Assembly (NCBI GenBank): GCA_964017145.1
Contig: OZ024841.1
Span: 992,001-1,056,000, forward strand
Length of the DNA: 64,000 nucleotides
DNA from: Agrocybe praecox
Lineage: Eukaryota; Basidiomycota; Agaricomycetes; Agaricales; Agrocybaceae
Direction: 5' to 3'
The translations under genes were made by a program, and so were the position numbers. Positions 37,762-49,557 of this stretch are shown here, one piece after another. Every line of letters begins with the position of its first letter. Position 1 is the stretch's first letter. The notes beneath the pieces are model-generated. The model ran no database searches. It saw nothing but the letters and a program-made list of their open reading frames with translations, and was not told the origin of the DNA.

Positions 37762-40700
37762 ATGTCAAACCCTTTGGAAGGAATCCAGCGCATCGGTGAG
37801 CACCTCCTCGCTCGTTCGATTTGCGAGAACGCTAACTTTGCAATGAAGCCTGGGAAGATGAAGAGGATTTTGTGGAGGAGTCCGAGTCCGAGAGCAGTGA
37901 AGAAGAGTCCAAATCGTCCGAAGAATCCCAGAACGAGTCCGAGTCTGATGCAGAAGCCCCCACTGTGGAAGATGAAAACGATGAGGCGGAACAAGAAATA
38001 GAAGGAGATTTCGAGTATGTTTAAAGCTTCTCTTTTCTTCGGTTTTTGACCTTGTCAGTTAGCCGTCTGGTGAAGAATATTCGTCTTCGTGATGGGTCGT
38101 CGTCCACCAGTGCAAATATCTTGACCAAGAACTGGGACTTTGACATAGAGGACAGGGATGCCGAGTTCAAGGATGATTTACGAGAGGCATCAGGTATTGG
38201 ACGGAAGCGAAAAAAGGTACGCGAGATCAGGGCGTAAATTTGTGTCTCATACTCAATCGATGCGTAGAAAGGAAAAGGACAACGCGTATCCGGACCTATT
38301 CTATCTCAACAAGTGAAAGCCCTCATAGGAGATGGAAATCAGGCGTATGTCGACAATAACCTCCCAGAGGCTATCCGAATCATGCAAGAGGTCATTCGAA
38401 TAGAGCCACGAGCTGCAGGGGCCTGGTCGGTGCTCGCGCAATGCTACGAGGATATGAAGGAAGAACAAAAGGCACTCCAGCTCAGGATCATGGCTGCCCA
38501 TCTTCGCCACGATGCAGAGGAGTGGGACCGACTAGCTCGTCAGTCAAGGTAAGGATGCTGGTCGTATGCAAATCGCTATGTACTGAAATATATGCAGGGA
38601 ACACGGGTACAACCAACAAGCACTATACTGCTATCGCAAAGTATATAGCTTGGATCCTACCAACGTCGACGCACTATGGGACCGTGCTTCTCTGGGCAAA
38701 GAAATGGGAGATCTGCAAACTGCGAAGAAGGCGTACCTTGCCATCCTTAAACGTTTTCCTCACGACCTCACAGTTCTTCGTGAATTACATACCATCTTCG
38801 TCGAACTTTCCGAGCTTGAACCATGTGCTTCATTACTCCGAGGAGCTTTGGATCACTACATGAAGATAACGCCTTCAGGGCCTGGGGAAAATTTGTCTGG
38901 TAATGGATTTACAACGCGCGATCTCTTGCTCCTTGCAGATCTATACAATGTTATAGGAGACTACGAGCATGCTATCCAGACTATCCGAAGAGGAACGCGT
39001 TGGTTACAAGGGAGGGCCGGCCAAAAATTCTGGGATCTCTGTGAAGACGACAGAGAATATGATGTGGAAGGTTGGCCGCCTCGGTCAAATCCTACAGAAG
39101 GAGGTGCAGTCCAGATGGGTCACTATGAAATGGATGTAAATATGCGCCATCGACTAGCGGTTGCCAGGATCAAAATGGGTGACATTGAAGAAGGACAATT
39201 ACATGCCAATTGTGTCCTTGCTGAGGATCCTTTGGACTACTATGTCCTCTTCACTGAAATTGCGGATGCTTACTTTGAACGTGGAATGTTTGCGGACGCG
39301 AAACCAATTTACGAGTTGCTGGGTACCAATGCTGCGGTACGCAGGTATTCCAACTTCCTTTAGCCTCATTTGCTGAATATTACGACAGACAAGCAGTGTA
39401 TACATATTGATTCAGACAGCTGCATGTATGCGTCACGTCGATGAGCTGAAAGAAGCTGCCGAGGTTTATGAATACTGTATGTTGCATGGATTTTTGCATG
39501 GATTTTTTTTCCACTAAAATTATGATAATAGTGCGACAAGCTGACCCCACAAATAACGAAGCCAAGATGAAATTGGCAGAGATCTACGAGATTACGGGGG
39601 AGCTACGCAAGGCTTTTGATCTTGTTTGTGAAGGTGCGTCGATCATTTAGATCTATATAGCCCCTCTGACTCTGTATATTAGTTATTGATTCACGAAAAA
39701 GAAAAGGGAAAGCTGCCTCTGCGAGCCAAACTGATCAAGGGTCCAGCTCTGCTGCCGGCACATCTCTCTTTGCAGAAGACGCGAAGAAAAAGGCTACCGC
39801 GGTTGCACGCCAGAACAGACTAACGCAGACCCAACTCAGAGAAATGGAAGCACAAAAAGAGAGGGACACTGTTAATAGCCATCGCCGAATGAAAGAAGTT
39901 TGGGCTGGGATGTTGGCAGGGGAAACAGAAGCAGAGAGAGAATGGCTACTCGAGGCAGAGAGACTGGTAGATATGTTTAGAGAGACGAGAAATTTGTTCT
40001 TGACGAGCCGGGTTAGTATTTATTTCTCTCGTTAGTTTGAACGTTACTGAGAGGTTGATTTAGGCCAATCCATTCCGTGGTATGTTCCCAAGGACTCGGC
40101 CGAGGAGGCAAAAGGCTCAAGATGAAGATGAGGCGGACGAGGAGCGCATGGCTTCTCGTCTACAGCTTGACATGGGTGTGTTTATATATCATCAGATGTG
40201 AAGCCTGCTCTTAATAATAATATCGTATGTGTAGAACGTGACAGTCAAGCAAGAAAATCTGCCAAAAGCGGGACAGTCACTGGTGGCGTAGACGTATTTC
40301 GTGGTTTGTCATTTGACAACTGGCTTCGCATTTTCATGCAGGTTCGATCCTTTGATTATATGTATGAGCTTTCTATATACTTACTCTTGAGATTAGTATG
40401 GCTTCACGTTGACCAAAAAGGGACAGTATGAAAATGCTGAAGAGGTTCTGCGACATATATTGTTGTCGAATGCCTACCAAGCGAAAGAACGTCAAGTTTG
40501 CATCCGTTTAGCACTGATTGGTGAGCTCTTTGGTGTATAAGTCATCACCAATCTTTCTACTACTAAATGTCGAATAATACTCTAGCCTGCGCCATCGCTA
40601 ACGAACGTCACGACGTCGTTGTCGAACAGGCACGAAAAATAATTACCCAACATCAATTCGACAACGAACCCTTACGGATTCTAATGGCTTCTCTTGCCAG

Positions 40701-41672
40701 TGGGTTGCGTCCCACTGATGCTTTTATAACATCGACACTTCAAAAGCATCTGTTTAGAGAGATGAAACTGAGTGATACGGCTGTTAAGAACCCGGCAGTG
40801 TTAAGGTGGAATCCGTTAAATAAGCGGTATGCACCAACGGGTCAGGGTGCCAAATCGGCAGAACAAGATGACGATGACGATGACGGAGATGACTTGGATG
40901 CCGCTGGAAGCGTGGATAATAGAAGCAGTGCACCTCCGGCTCTTTTTGCATCTGCCTCAGGCTCTGGTCAGTCCACAATACCGACGAAACAGAACCCTGT
41001 GATTATAGCCATCTATGGACAAATCTGCGTAGCTGCGAAAAGCTATCAGAGTGCTATATGTACGTATCCCACCCTGCCGCTGCCGTTGCTGTGACGTTTG
41101 CAATTTTGACATCGTCTGACTTCTTTTTTTTTTGTCATATGTTTATTGCCGCAGTCTACCTTTTGCACGCGTATGATTATTATCCTGAAGACCCCATGAT
41201 ATGTTTGTGCTTGGCCATCGCGTCTGTCGGAAGAGCGATGCAAAGACAGTCGGATAATAGGCATCATCTTGTCGTTCAGGTCAGTTGCCTTCTCTCCTTA
41301 TCTTCTTTTATTGCGGAGTGCTTACGTAGCTCTGTAGGCTATGGCATTCCTCTCTAAATACCGCAAATTGCGAGGAACAAGTGATAAAGGCGTGCGGGAG
41401 GTGGAGTATAACTTTGGACGGACATTTCATCAACTCGGGTTGTATTCACATGCAGTGAAGCATTACGAACGTGTCATTGAAATGGCAGAAAGTGCTGGCG
41501 TGAGTCCCCATTAATGGTCCACTTTCTCCTTCAGGGGAAGTTCATACTAATCTTGTTTTATTAGGACGATTATTTTGCCAAAGAAGCGGCTTATAATCTT
41601 TCTTTGGTATATGTCTTCACGGGAGCGACTCCATTGGCGGACGCACTTTACAGGCGCTGGCTCTCGTTATGA
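37762..41672 (+). CDS. TFC4: RNA polymerase III factor TFIIIC subunit (TFC4/Sfc4, tau131)
   Basis: Exons at the 5' end: 37762-37795, 37849-38014, 38063-38216, 38268-38548, 38598-39336, 39416-39476, 39532-39633, 39683-40011, with several more to the stop at 41670-41672. Each junction checked keeps frame. The N-terminus is very acidic (EDEEDFVEESESESSEEES). It is followed by WDFDIEDRDAEFKDDLREAS and then TPR repeats: QAYVDNNLPEAIRIMQEVIR, GYNQQALYCYRKVYSLDPTN and later ADAYFERGMFADAKPIYELL. A charged middle follows, then more TPRs to the C-terminal LYRRWLSL. TFC4 is the TPR scaffold of TFIIIC that contacts TFIIIB at tRNA and 5S genes. The acidic start, TPR order and about 1000-aa size fit. Head to head with the P450. 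Confidence 0.9.
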
Positions 41673-41966
41673 TAAACATCTATCAATTTTAGGCAGCTCC
41701 AAGATTCATTTGCTTTTGATGCTTTCGAATCTCGAAATCAATCGTCTTTGTGCTTCACGTGATGTGCGCGTGATCTCTCGATTCGACGCGTCACGGTCAT
41801 CTGAATCATCCCTGAGTTCTGTAAGTTTGATATTAAGCATTTCTCGGTCGTAAAGACAGTATGTAGCTTTAATGAATAACAATAAATGGAAGAGCAATAC
41901 ACGGAAAGCAAGAATAAAATAAAATAAACATTCCCTAGGGACTGGCATTTTGTCTATCCGTTGAAT

Positions 41967-44676
41967 TTACCTCCAGGATGTAGAAATTGTTTGTGTGCCG
42001 GATGCTCCAGTGGTAGCTTGACGGTTGGGGTCGGATTCCCAAACGACCTGGAAAATGAAATTACAGCTAATAAACCAAATCAATTGTTAAGAAAGACTTA
42101 CACTTCCGTCTGTCTCCTTACGAATGAACTTGTATTCGAATATTGTGCTCGCGGGTAAAGTTACGGAAACACTCCAAACGGGATATGAAGCGGAAGAAAG
42201 AGCAATCTTTGGAAGGCAGTATTCGTCAATTGTCGGAAATATAATGGCAATAGCAATGGCTTGCGCTTACAGCTGATGTAGGTACCCAGGTTCCGAGTTG
42301 AGAGATGCTGCCGACCAGGAAGATATTCTATGTGCGCTGGAAGATAAGCATCCACTGGAACTTGGACATGGACAGAGGAGTTCGTACCTCTCCAAAGGTG
42401 GTAGTGGCTGTCTCTTCGAAGGTAACGGTCACAGTCCCAGTCTTAGGAGTAGTGGAGCTGGTGCTACCAGTGCCTAGGGAGCCGGTGTGGATGGCAATGG
42501 CATCGCGAGCACCAATGGTCGCACTGAAGGAGCCACCAGAAACAGTGAACCTATTATTTTTTTCAAAGCACGTTTTTAAGTTTTCATGTCCCCGTGTGAA
42601 AATGATTGTAGGAAAGTTTACCCAGTTCCAGTGCATTTCCCTGATGTAGAATTCCCGTTGATGACATTGCAGTAAGCGCCATCAGGCAAAGATGTTGTAA
42701 ATGTCGCAGTCCAAGCGGAGTCGGCGTTATTAATGGCAACGAAGCCAAGAGCACCTATGTATAGATAATATGTGATAAATATTCTTGGAGGTGCGAGAGA
42801 ATGATCAGGACGTGAACCGACCTCGTCCAAAGGCAATCTGTTGGGATTGGGGGGAAACCCAGTTGGTGATGGCTGCAGAGCCAACGTTATTGCGGAAGCC
42901 AACCATACCTGCAATAGCTGGGAAACGGTGTTCGCATACCCACGATCCAGATGAACCATTGGCTGCGCAACTCCCGGCGCCTAACAGAAATAGTAATTAA
43001 TTTCGTTATCGTCGAGAAATACATCGATATCTACCGTTGTTTGGAGCACCGTCGTCGGTGGTCGAGTAAGTGTAGCTGGAGAGGACCGTGGGCGTTCCGT
43101 AGGAGTGCGCCAAAGAGAAGATCAGGGCCAAGACGTAAGTATTCGAGGGCGAGTTGTGGTTCAAAGAGTTGCCATTCTGTATATACCAAATTCAGCGAGA
43201 TTATGGTTCTCCAGATATGGGAAGGACCGACTCTCTCAGTGTCGTGATTGGCGACAAACACATTGGCTTGACTGCTTGATACCCAACCTGAGAAATAAAT
43301 CGGACATGAGTTAAACCGTCTCATGGAACTCTTCATTGCGTACCTTGGCTATCCAAGTTTTGAAGGCTAGATATTCCTCCTCCAGAAAACGCATTCTTAA
43401 TGGCGGTAGTGTACCTGAACCTGTTATGATTGAAGAGTCAGGGACGGGCTTCAAGCGTTAGGGTTTTCTGGGTACATACTCTTGGACATCACCTATAGTA
43501 GAGAGTGGATAAACAAGGCACGACATTAGATATACAGATACATACCGTTGCCAACGTACTCAGAAGGCTGGACAGCTTCTCCAGAGCCCCATATAACTTC
43601 TTGAGTGATATATGGACTGCTCGTGAGCCTACCAAGAATGTTTGCGAGGTCACTTGCAGCGACATCTGTGGCATTCAACCTCATGAGTGACCCAGCGGGA
43701 CGGTGAGTTCGAGCTCAAAACACACGTTTAGCAGCATCTAGACGTAGGCCATCAGCACCAAGAGATAACAGATCGTTGGCATATGTAGCCAGCCTGCCAC
43801 GAACATATTCCGTATCTGTGGCAAGACTGGGATAGGGATCGGTCAGGTAACTTTTTATAAAGTGAAGAATATAATGCGTACTCGGCAAGGTTCACCAACT
43901 CGCATGTTTGTACTTGTGCTCTGCTAGTGTAGTCTACGATGTCGTCTCCAGGTGTTAAGCCACAGTGGTGGAAATCCTGAGGGACAATATGGAGATTGTT
44001 GTTATTGCCTGCGGATTGCGAAGTGGGATGTAAAGACTTACCTGGTTCTGGTAAATGCCATTGTAGACGTAATGGGTGAAGGGGCTTCCGGCGACTCCTG
44101 TTCCAGAGTCTATACCAGCCATATGGTTGAATATAGTATCTGCAGAGACGGTTAAGTAACGATAGTACATGAAGCTAAAATGTAATATATGGCTTACCAA
44201 CGATGACTTTGACACCGGCGGCGTGGCAGGTGGTTATCATGCTGATAGGGGCAATGTGTTAGTTAGATCGTGTTCGTTAATAAAACTGAAGCTGGCGACT
44301 CCTACTTTTGGAATTGGGAACGATTTCCACGTTTGGACGTCAGAATGTATGAGACTGGTTGATAATCTGTCCACCATTGTGCCCCAGCGATGTGTTCCGC
44401 AGGAGGGCTGACTAGAATACGGCTGAGTTCCGTGTAGTGATTGTCATAGGAAGAAAACAAATTACCCTGAACATATCCGTACCCTGCAGGTCCGATGAAA
44501 TTGGTGCATTCTGCAGCAATACTGTCCCATGTCCACTCGAACATTTGGATAATGACGCTCTTTGAGCCCGACGGTGCGCGTGAAAGCAAGCCATTCGTGG
44601 AGTTCGAGGACACGATGGACACTGCCAACACATAAGGTAGTGTCGCGAGCAAGAGAGATGCAGTCTTGAAATTCAT
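41967..44676 (-). CDS. Secreted alpha-amylase GH13 with C-terminal CBM20
   Basis: A signal peptide ([20 protein letters not shown]) leads into the GH13 barrel, with motifs [20 protein letters not shown], the conserved region [19 protein letters not shown] (nucleophile Asp), YITQEVIW (acid/base Glu) and FVANHDTER (third Asp). The C-terminus is a starch-binding CBM20: [34 protein letters not shown] and [21 protein letters not shown]. About ten introns interrupt the gene; 44412-44465 (54 nt) is stop-free and in frame. It hydrolyses alpha-1,4-glucans outside the cell. After GLRLDAAK the canonical splice predicts Arg-Val-Leu where most relatives have His (see findings). The last exon ends TISTSWR at 41967. 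Convergent with TFC4, with a 294-bp gap. Confidence 0.92.
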
Positions 44677-46157
44677 GGCTAATATGAAGCAGAGCAGACA
44701 GAGAAGTCAAGACGCCTGTGGAAAACTAGGATCGCAGAGGTGCAGGATAAATAGGATTTTTACGACCTAGTCTTGTGATCCCTTCGCCAACGTCATTTGC
44801 TAGAAGAAAAAGAAAGGAGAGAGCATGCGATGTATCGCTACGGTTGAGGTTTGGAGAAGAGAGAGAAAAGGGTCCCGGTCAAGACAGATACCGAGCTCCT
44901 CAAGTAACCAAGAAGCGTGATCGAATTCCTCTAATTTAGAGCCGAAACTTGATCATTTGACGCATCGAGTTAAGTTGGCCCTAGGAACTTTGATAATTCG
45001 GATCCGAGCACGGACGCGTCTGTGTGGATGGGCGCGAAGCCGCGCAAGACCCATTTACTGTCTCTCCGTGTTTCAGTAAATTTTAGAAAACGCAAGTAGG
45101 AAATGACCAAGTAACGAGTTGGCTACTGACTTTTAAGAGGGCAAACGCGGAGAGACGGACTCGGAGGAAACATGTGAACGTGGCTCGCATGGCCGTCGAT
45201 CCAAAAATAGCTCATTGAATGGGCATATGCATGCTAGAAACCTCAAAGCGGACCAGGACTTCGCATTTCCTGTTCAGATGATCGTTGGGAGAAGATTAAA
45301 TTTGAGGTCAGCAACAAAAATGATCCTTTATCGTCATAAGGTTAGTAACTGCATGGGTGTTCACTGCCAAGATTGGATATAGACGGATTTCAAGATAAAT
45401 CAGTTTGCGATGACCAGGATGGGGACGCAGTTTGAGATTTGAAGGTTCAGATTATTGGGAAAGCGTAACTTTTTGCCAAATTGTGCTAGACAAGCCGGAC
45501 AAAAAAGTTGAGCGTGGCCAGCTGAGTCCGAACTGAGTTATGAATTTGCGCGTCAGTAACTTCCAGGACACGCCAGACAGACATCACAAAGCTAATAAGA
45601 ATGTGACATACTTCCATAGTAGCAGTAAACTCAAATTCCGCCTTCTTACTTTCCCATTCAGGAAAAATCCTTACACTTTATGTGGCATCCAGACGGTTTT
45701 GGCGAGTTCTGAGTGGTTAAAAACACCACGCTGATTTCAAGGTGATAACTGACGGAAAATTGTTGTCATGATACATCACCAACAGATCGTTTATGTGTTC
45801 TAAGTAGAAAACAACTCTGATTGCGTCGGAAGTAGGTATGTAGTGGTTTGAGTTAGAGTCTCAGAGGGGTCTCTTCCCCACTCCCCCGCATCGGCTGTAT
45901 CCGGCGTAGTGATAGCCGAGTACCCATAGCGTCATTACGAACCGTTTTCAGTAAATTATCGCATGTACCACTGTGGGCTCCACACCCGGTGAAAACGACC
46001 TTCCTCGCGACATTTTTCCATATTCTCAGGGCAGAATGTTTTGCTTCCAGAGTCCGCTTATGTACCACAGCAATATGATGGTTTTTTGTTCCGTTTACCG
46101 GGAAGAGCTTCCGGAACTTCGCTGTCAATATTCAAGTTGAATAAAGGTAAAATCTTC

Positions 46158-46203
46158 ACTCCAGCTTGAGTTTTGCTGGAGTATTTTTTTTTTTTTTTTT
46201 TTT
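46158..46203. repeat. Perfect 8-bp hairpin followed by T20
   Basis: ACTCCAGC (46158-46165) and GCTGGAGT (46175-46182) form a perfect stem with a 9-nt loop. One A and then twenty Ts (46184-46203) follow. It resembles a terminator in form, but no RNA gene is recognised upstream. Confidence 0.6.
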
Positions 46204-46996
46204 ACTCCTTGTTTATTCTCCGCTGTGGCGAACCATATGATGGAGATTTACATACATGTAGTTGCTGGAGTATGCTACGCTCACCGTGTGATAAAAAATG
46301 GTTGGGTTCATCACATGTATATTGCACCGAGGCCTGCCAGTAGTGCGTTTGAACAAGTTCTAAAGATCGATTTCTCGTGTGCATTTTATTGAGCACCACC
46401 TCTGTTGAAATCACCGAACATCAGATGTTAAAAATGTTAAATGTTCAAAGCCCTTCTATCTCTGGAAACACACTCACACGTCCTACTTACAAAGCCTACT
46501 CTTCACTAACTTTTCTTGCCAACAGCTCTGCTCTCTGAAAAAGAATTCAAACAAAGAAGGTTCGAAGAAGGTTGGACTCCGAGGACGATCCTCGCGGATG
46601 ATGCAAGCAGATTATAGGACTCGGGTTTCATAACGAAAAGACTATTTAGCGTGTTTGGAAACTTCTATGCAGTAGACCCCAGTAAACGCAGTACCGGAGA
46701 CTATATCGTGCAAGGAGACGGGATTAAAATTAATCCTTGCTTACATACCGGGAACATCCAAACATGGACAAGGAGTCTGGAGTTGACTTCTAAGGGATGG
46801 TTTAGCTATGCTAATATACCGACCTTTTTCGTAGATCAGTCTAGAAATTGTCTTATGGGTCAAACTTATTCAGCTTGTACAATTGTGTGGTGGGGTTTAT
46901 GCGTCTATTTATAGAATGCGCTATTTTTGTCGTATTATTTTTCACGGGAAATGGCAGCGTTCGCCTCTTCTTGGCCGAATCTAGGAAGAAGGTTAG

Positions 46997-47028
46997 TGGA
47001 GGTGATAAGTGGTGGAGGTGATAAGTGG
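46997..47028. repeat. Tandem 16-bp repeat, two copies
   Basis: Two identical, adjacent copies of TGGAGGTGATAAGTGG. Confidence 0.85.
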
Positions 47029-47347
47029 AAGATTGAGGTGGCTTGAACCTAATGCTGAGTAGACCACACCGCTGGTTGCATTGTGCTATCTTCGGCTCTA
47101 GTGTATTGAGCTACCTTTTCGTAGAGCGGCTACTGGCTACTATATAATCCACCGATAAACTTGACGGCGCTACATAGGCGCAGTTCTTTGACCACAGGTG
47201 GTATGATTGGATGTTAAAATTCTGCTGGGCTCGGTGTGGTGCAGTTAGAGAGCGAGTCCACCAAATACTTATTCAAGTAGCTCGAACGCTGCGAGATTAA
47301 CAGATTCTACTTTACATTGGCAGACTAGGAGCATACTACACGGAAAA

Positions 47348-47354
47348 TATAAAG
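47348..47354 (+). promoter_or_regulatory. TATA box of Gly-rich secreted protein gene
   Basis: TATAAAG lies 67-73 bp before the ATG at 47421, a normal distance for a fungal core promoter. Confidence 0.5.
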
Positions 47355-47420
47355 CACCTACATTTCATCACCTGTAATAAGAAAATTTGTCCCGACCATC
47401 ATTACCAAAAAGTCGCAAAC

Positions 47421-47897
47421 ATGAAATTCTCGTACAAACTTTTCTTTCTCCTTCAATCCATGGTCGTAACGTCCGTCCATCTGGCGAGTGCAAGCCCTAC
47501 CCCAGCGCCGGAGTATGAAAACGACATATATCTCCGATCAGAAGAGACCGCATCTGCTCCCGCCGATACTTCATCCGTCAACTCAGAAGCAGCCGGAGGG
47601 CGCGGTGGTGGTGGTGGTCATTTCGGCGGAGGATTCGGCGGCCGTGGGGGGTTTGGTAGAGGAGGATTCGGGCGTGGGGGGCTTGGTCGCGGAGGATTTG
47701 GATATGGATACGGATACCCCTACTATGGAGGGTATCCATATGGGTATAACTATGGATATGGATATGCACCGGCCGTTGTTGCACCGTGTGTGTTGGGTGA
47801 TCTTAGGCCCGAGTGTGTTGGTGTTGGTGTTGGTGTTGGTGTGATTGGCGCTACGCCTGGTCTGGGCGTCGGAATTGGTTTGGTGAGGAGAAGGTGA
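47421..47897 (+). CDS. Secreted Gly/Tyr-rich protein
   Basis: A 158-aa single-exon frame. A signal peptide (about residues 1-26, ending HLASAS) is followed by PTPAPEYEND and an acidic, Ser-rich linker. Next comes a Gly/Arg/Phe repeat block (about 55-95; GGRGG, FGRGG) and a Tyr/Gly block (YGYGYPYYGGYPYGYNYGYG). A hydrophobic Val/Gly end, GVGVGVGVIGATPGLGVG, finishes in VRRR. There is a pair of Cys around CVLGDLRPEC. The composition resembles structural cell-wall or adhesive glycine-rich proteins. Its plan (signal, acidic linker, aromatic repeat, Arg end) parallels the peptide at 26397. Function unknown. Confidence 0.75.
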   Translation: MKFSYKLFFLLQSMVVTSVHLASASPTPAPEYENDIYLRSEETASAPADTSSVNSEAAGGRGGGGGHFGGGFGGRGGFGRGGFGRGGLGRGGFGYGYGYPYYGGYPYGYNYGYGYAPAVVAPCVLGDLRPECVGVGVGVGVIGATPGLGVGIGLVRRR

Positions 47898-49557
47898 TTA
47901 GGAATCTCTTTTGGTCTATTTCTCTTGATTTGAAGGGGACTGATACTCTGTGTATTATTGTAGCTCTGAAATCGGTCAGGAAGCGGAAGCTGGATATGAG
48001 GCTGACGAATTTGACTACAACGAGCATCTTGTAGATTAGTGTATGATGGTAATATAGTGGGAAAGACTGATATTGATAAAATAAATAAGAAAGGTTAATG
48101 GCTCTAACATTACTGAGAACTCCAATCAATGAAGCCCAAACTACATATGTCACATGTGCAGGATGGACGGTGACGATCGTCAGACGTTCACCCAAAATGG
48201 AAAGACGAGTACCTAATTCGGAACATCACCTTAATCCTTTGACGTCACGCAACTCGTTATGCCACAAAAAAAAAACACGATAATCTACGAAAAGAATATA
48301 AGAACCTCGACCCTCTTTCGAATGTTTCCCCATCTTTCTTTCTTCCCTTCCTTCACCATGAAGAAGAATATCCTCATATCGAGCTCGCCAGCCCCTATCT
48401 GCTGCCGACCGCACTCGCCTGACAGCATATTTTCAAACCATCATCGTCATCGTCACCATCATACCCTCAGCTAAAAAAGTACCGGGTAGATTGCATGCTA
48501 TCGTCGCTTTCTACTCTGCTCTCCTTGTCTGGCGCGCGAGAGGAGAAGGGTACGCTTCTTTGGTGATCATCTGCTATTGCTCAACGATTAACGCTTTTGG
48601 TTGGTTATAAGGTGTCCTGCCCATGCCCAAGTGTGGAGCTTTGTAATTTCTTGATAAGCGTTGATGATGCTTATGCCATATATATAGACTCTTCACTGGC
48701 AGAGCCGAACATCCCTGAAGCGCAACATGGTTGCTGTGTTATTGTTGGTCGTTATGGCTCCCTACAAGGCAAGCTCTCTTTCTTTAACTCTCTTTTCCTC
48801 TAAATTTTAACGGTGTTATTCCCCAACAGTAGACGTCCAGAGACTGTTCACGAAGCCCATGGATCATACACGGAGAACAACTCTTATATCTCTGTCTTCA
48901 TCATCCTTATTTGGAGTCCAACATTATCATATAAAGGTAGCAATCATTCCACGTTCTCTAAATCTCCGCTGAAATGATCTCCGCTAGTCATCGTGTCTGG
49001 TTGTTGATATAAAGCTGTATACCCCTCTTCATTATTCTGTTGGATTGATGATGGGATATTTCAGGTTCGGGTATTATTATTTTTTTACTCTCACGACCTG
49101 GCTTCTTTTCTAGTAGGGTTTAAGATATTGATTGCTTTTAACAAATTGTGGACATATCCAAGTATCGTGGTAGGTTTTGTTCCTCACTCTGGCTGAAGAG
49201 GGTATTAATGAATTCAAGATTTCGCAGTCCGATAGATGTTGTCCATTTTGAGCGGAAGCTTTTCAAGTTCTAATAATAGTTCATCAAAATGTTTGTTTTC
49301 TAAATCGTGATCGTGTGAATTTTCCAAGTTCATGTCTTGTTTGTTTTACGCGACGGGACCAGTGTCAGACCACGTTAAATTCGACACTAGAGATTTCAAG
49401 AGGAGACTGTTATGATCACGACGACCAGTCCCGAAATGAAATGCGATACAGTAGGTTGTGATATGTAGCAGATATTATTATACATGGGGCATAAGTAAAC
49501 TGAAGGCAGAACAAGTAACGTAAGTAAATCCTCCTATATCACTATTAATATTCACCA
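47898..49557. other. Intergenic, no gene seen
   Basis: About 1.7 kb. A CAT/CGT trinucleotide-rich run near 48439-48463 and several motif-free ORFs are present. No supported gene. Confidence 0.4.

Larger units (their letters stand above)
44677..47420. other. Long gene-poor region
   Basis: 2.7 kb. It contains the amylase promoter, a hairpin followed by a T20 tract (46158-46203), a 16-bp tandem repeat (46997-47028) and a TATA box for the next gene. The ORF at 46651-46914 has no features of a real protein. Confidence 0.45.

Noticed and set aside
37431..37994. 187-aa hydrophobic minus-strand ORF
   Set aside because: It is largely antisense to the acidic first exons of TFC4. Its Leu/Phe richness mirrors the Glu/Ser codons of the real gene.
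42001..42072. tRNA-like string (CCAGTGGTAGC.. GTCGGATTCCC)
   Set aside because: It lies within the CBM20 coding exons of the amylase, and no cloverleaf pairing could be formed.
46651..46914. 87-aa ORF in the gene-poor region
   Set aside because: No signal peptide, domain or splice support; consistent with chance.
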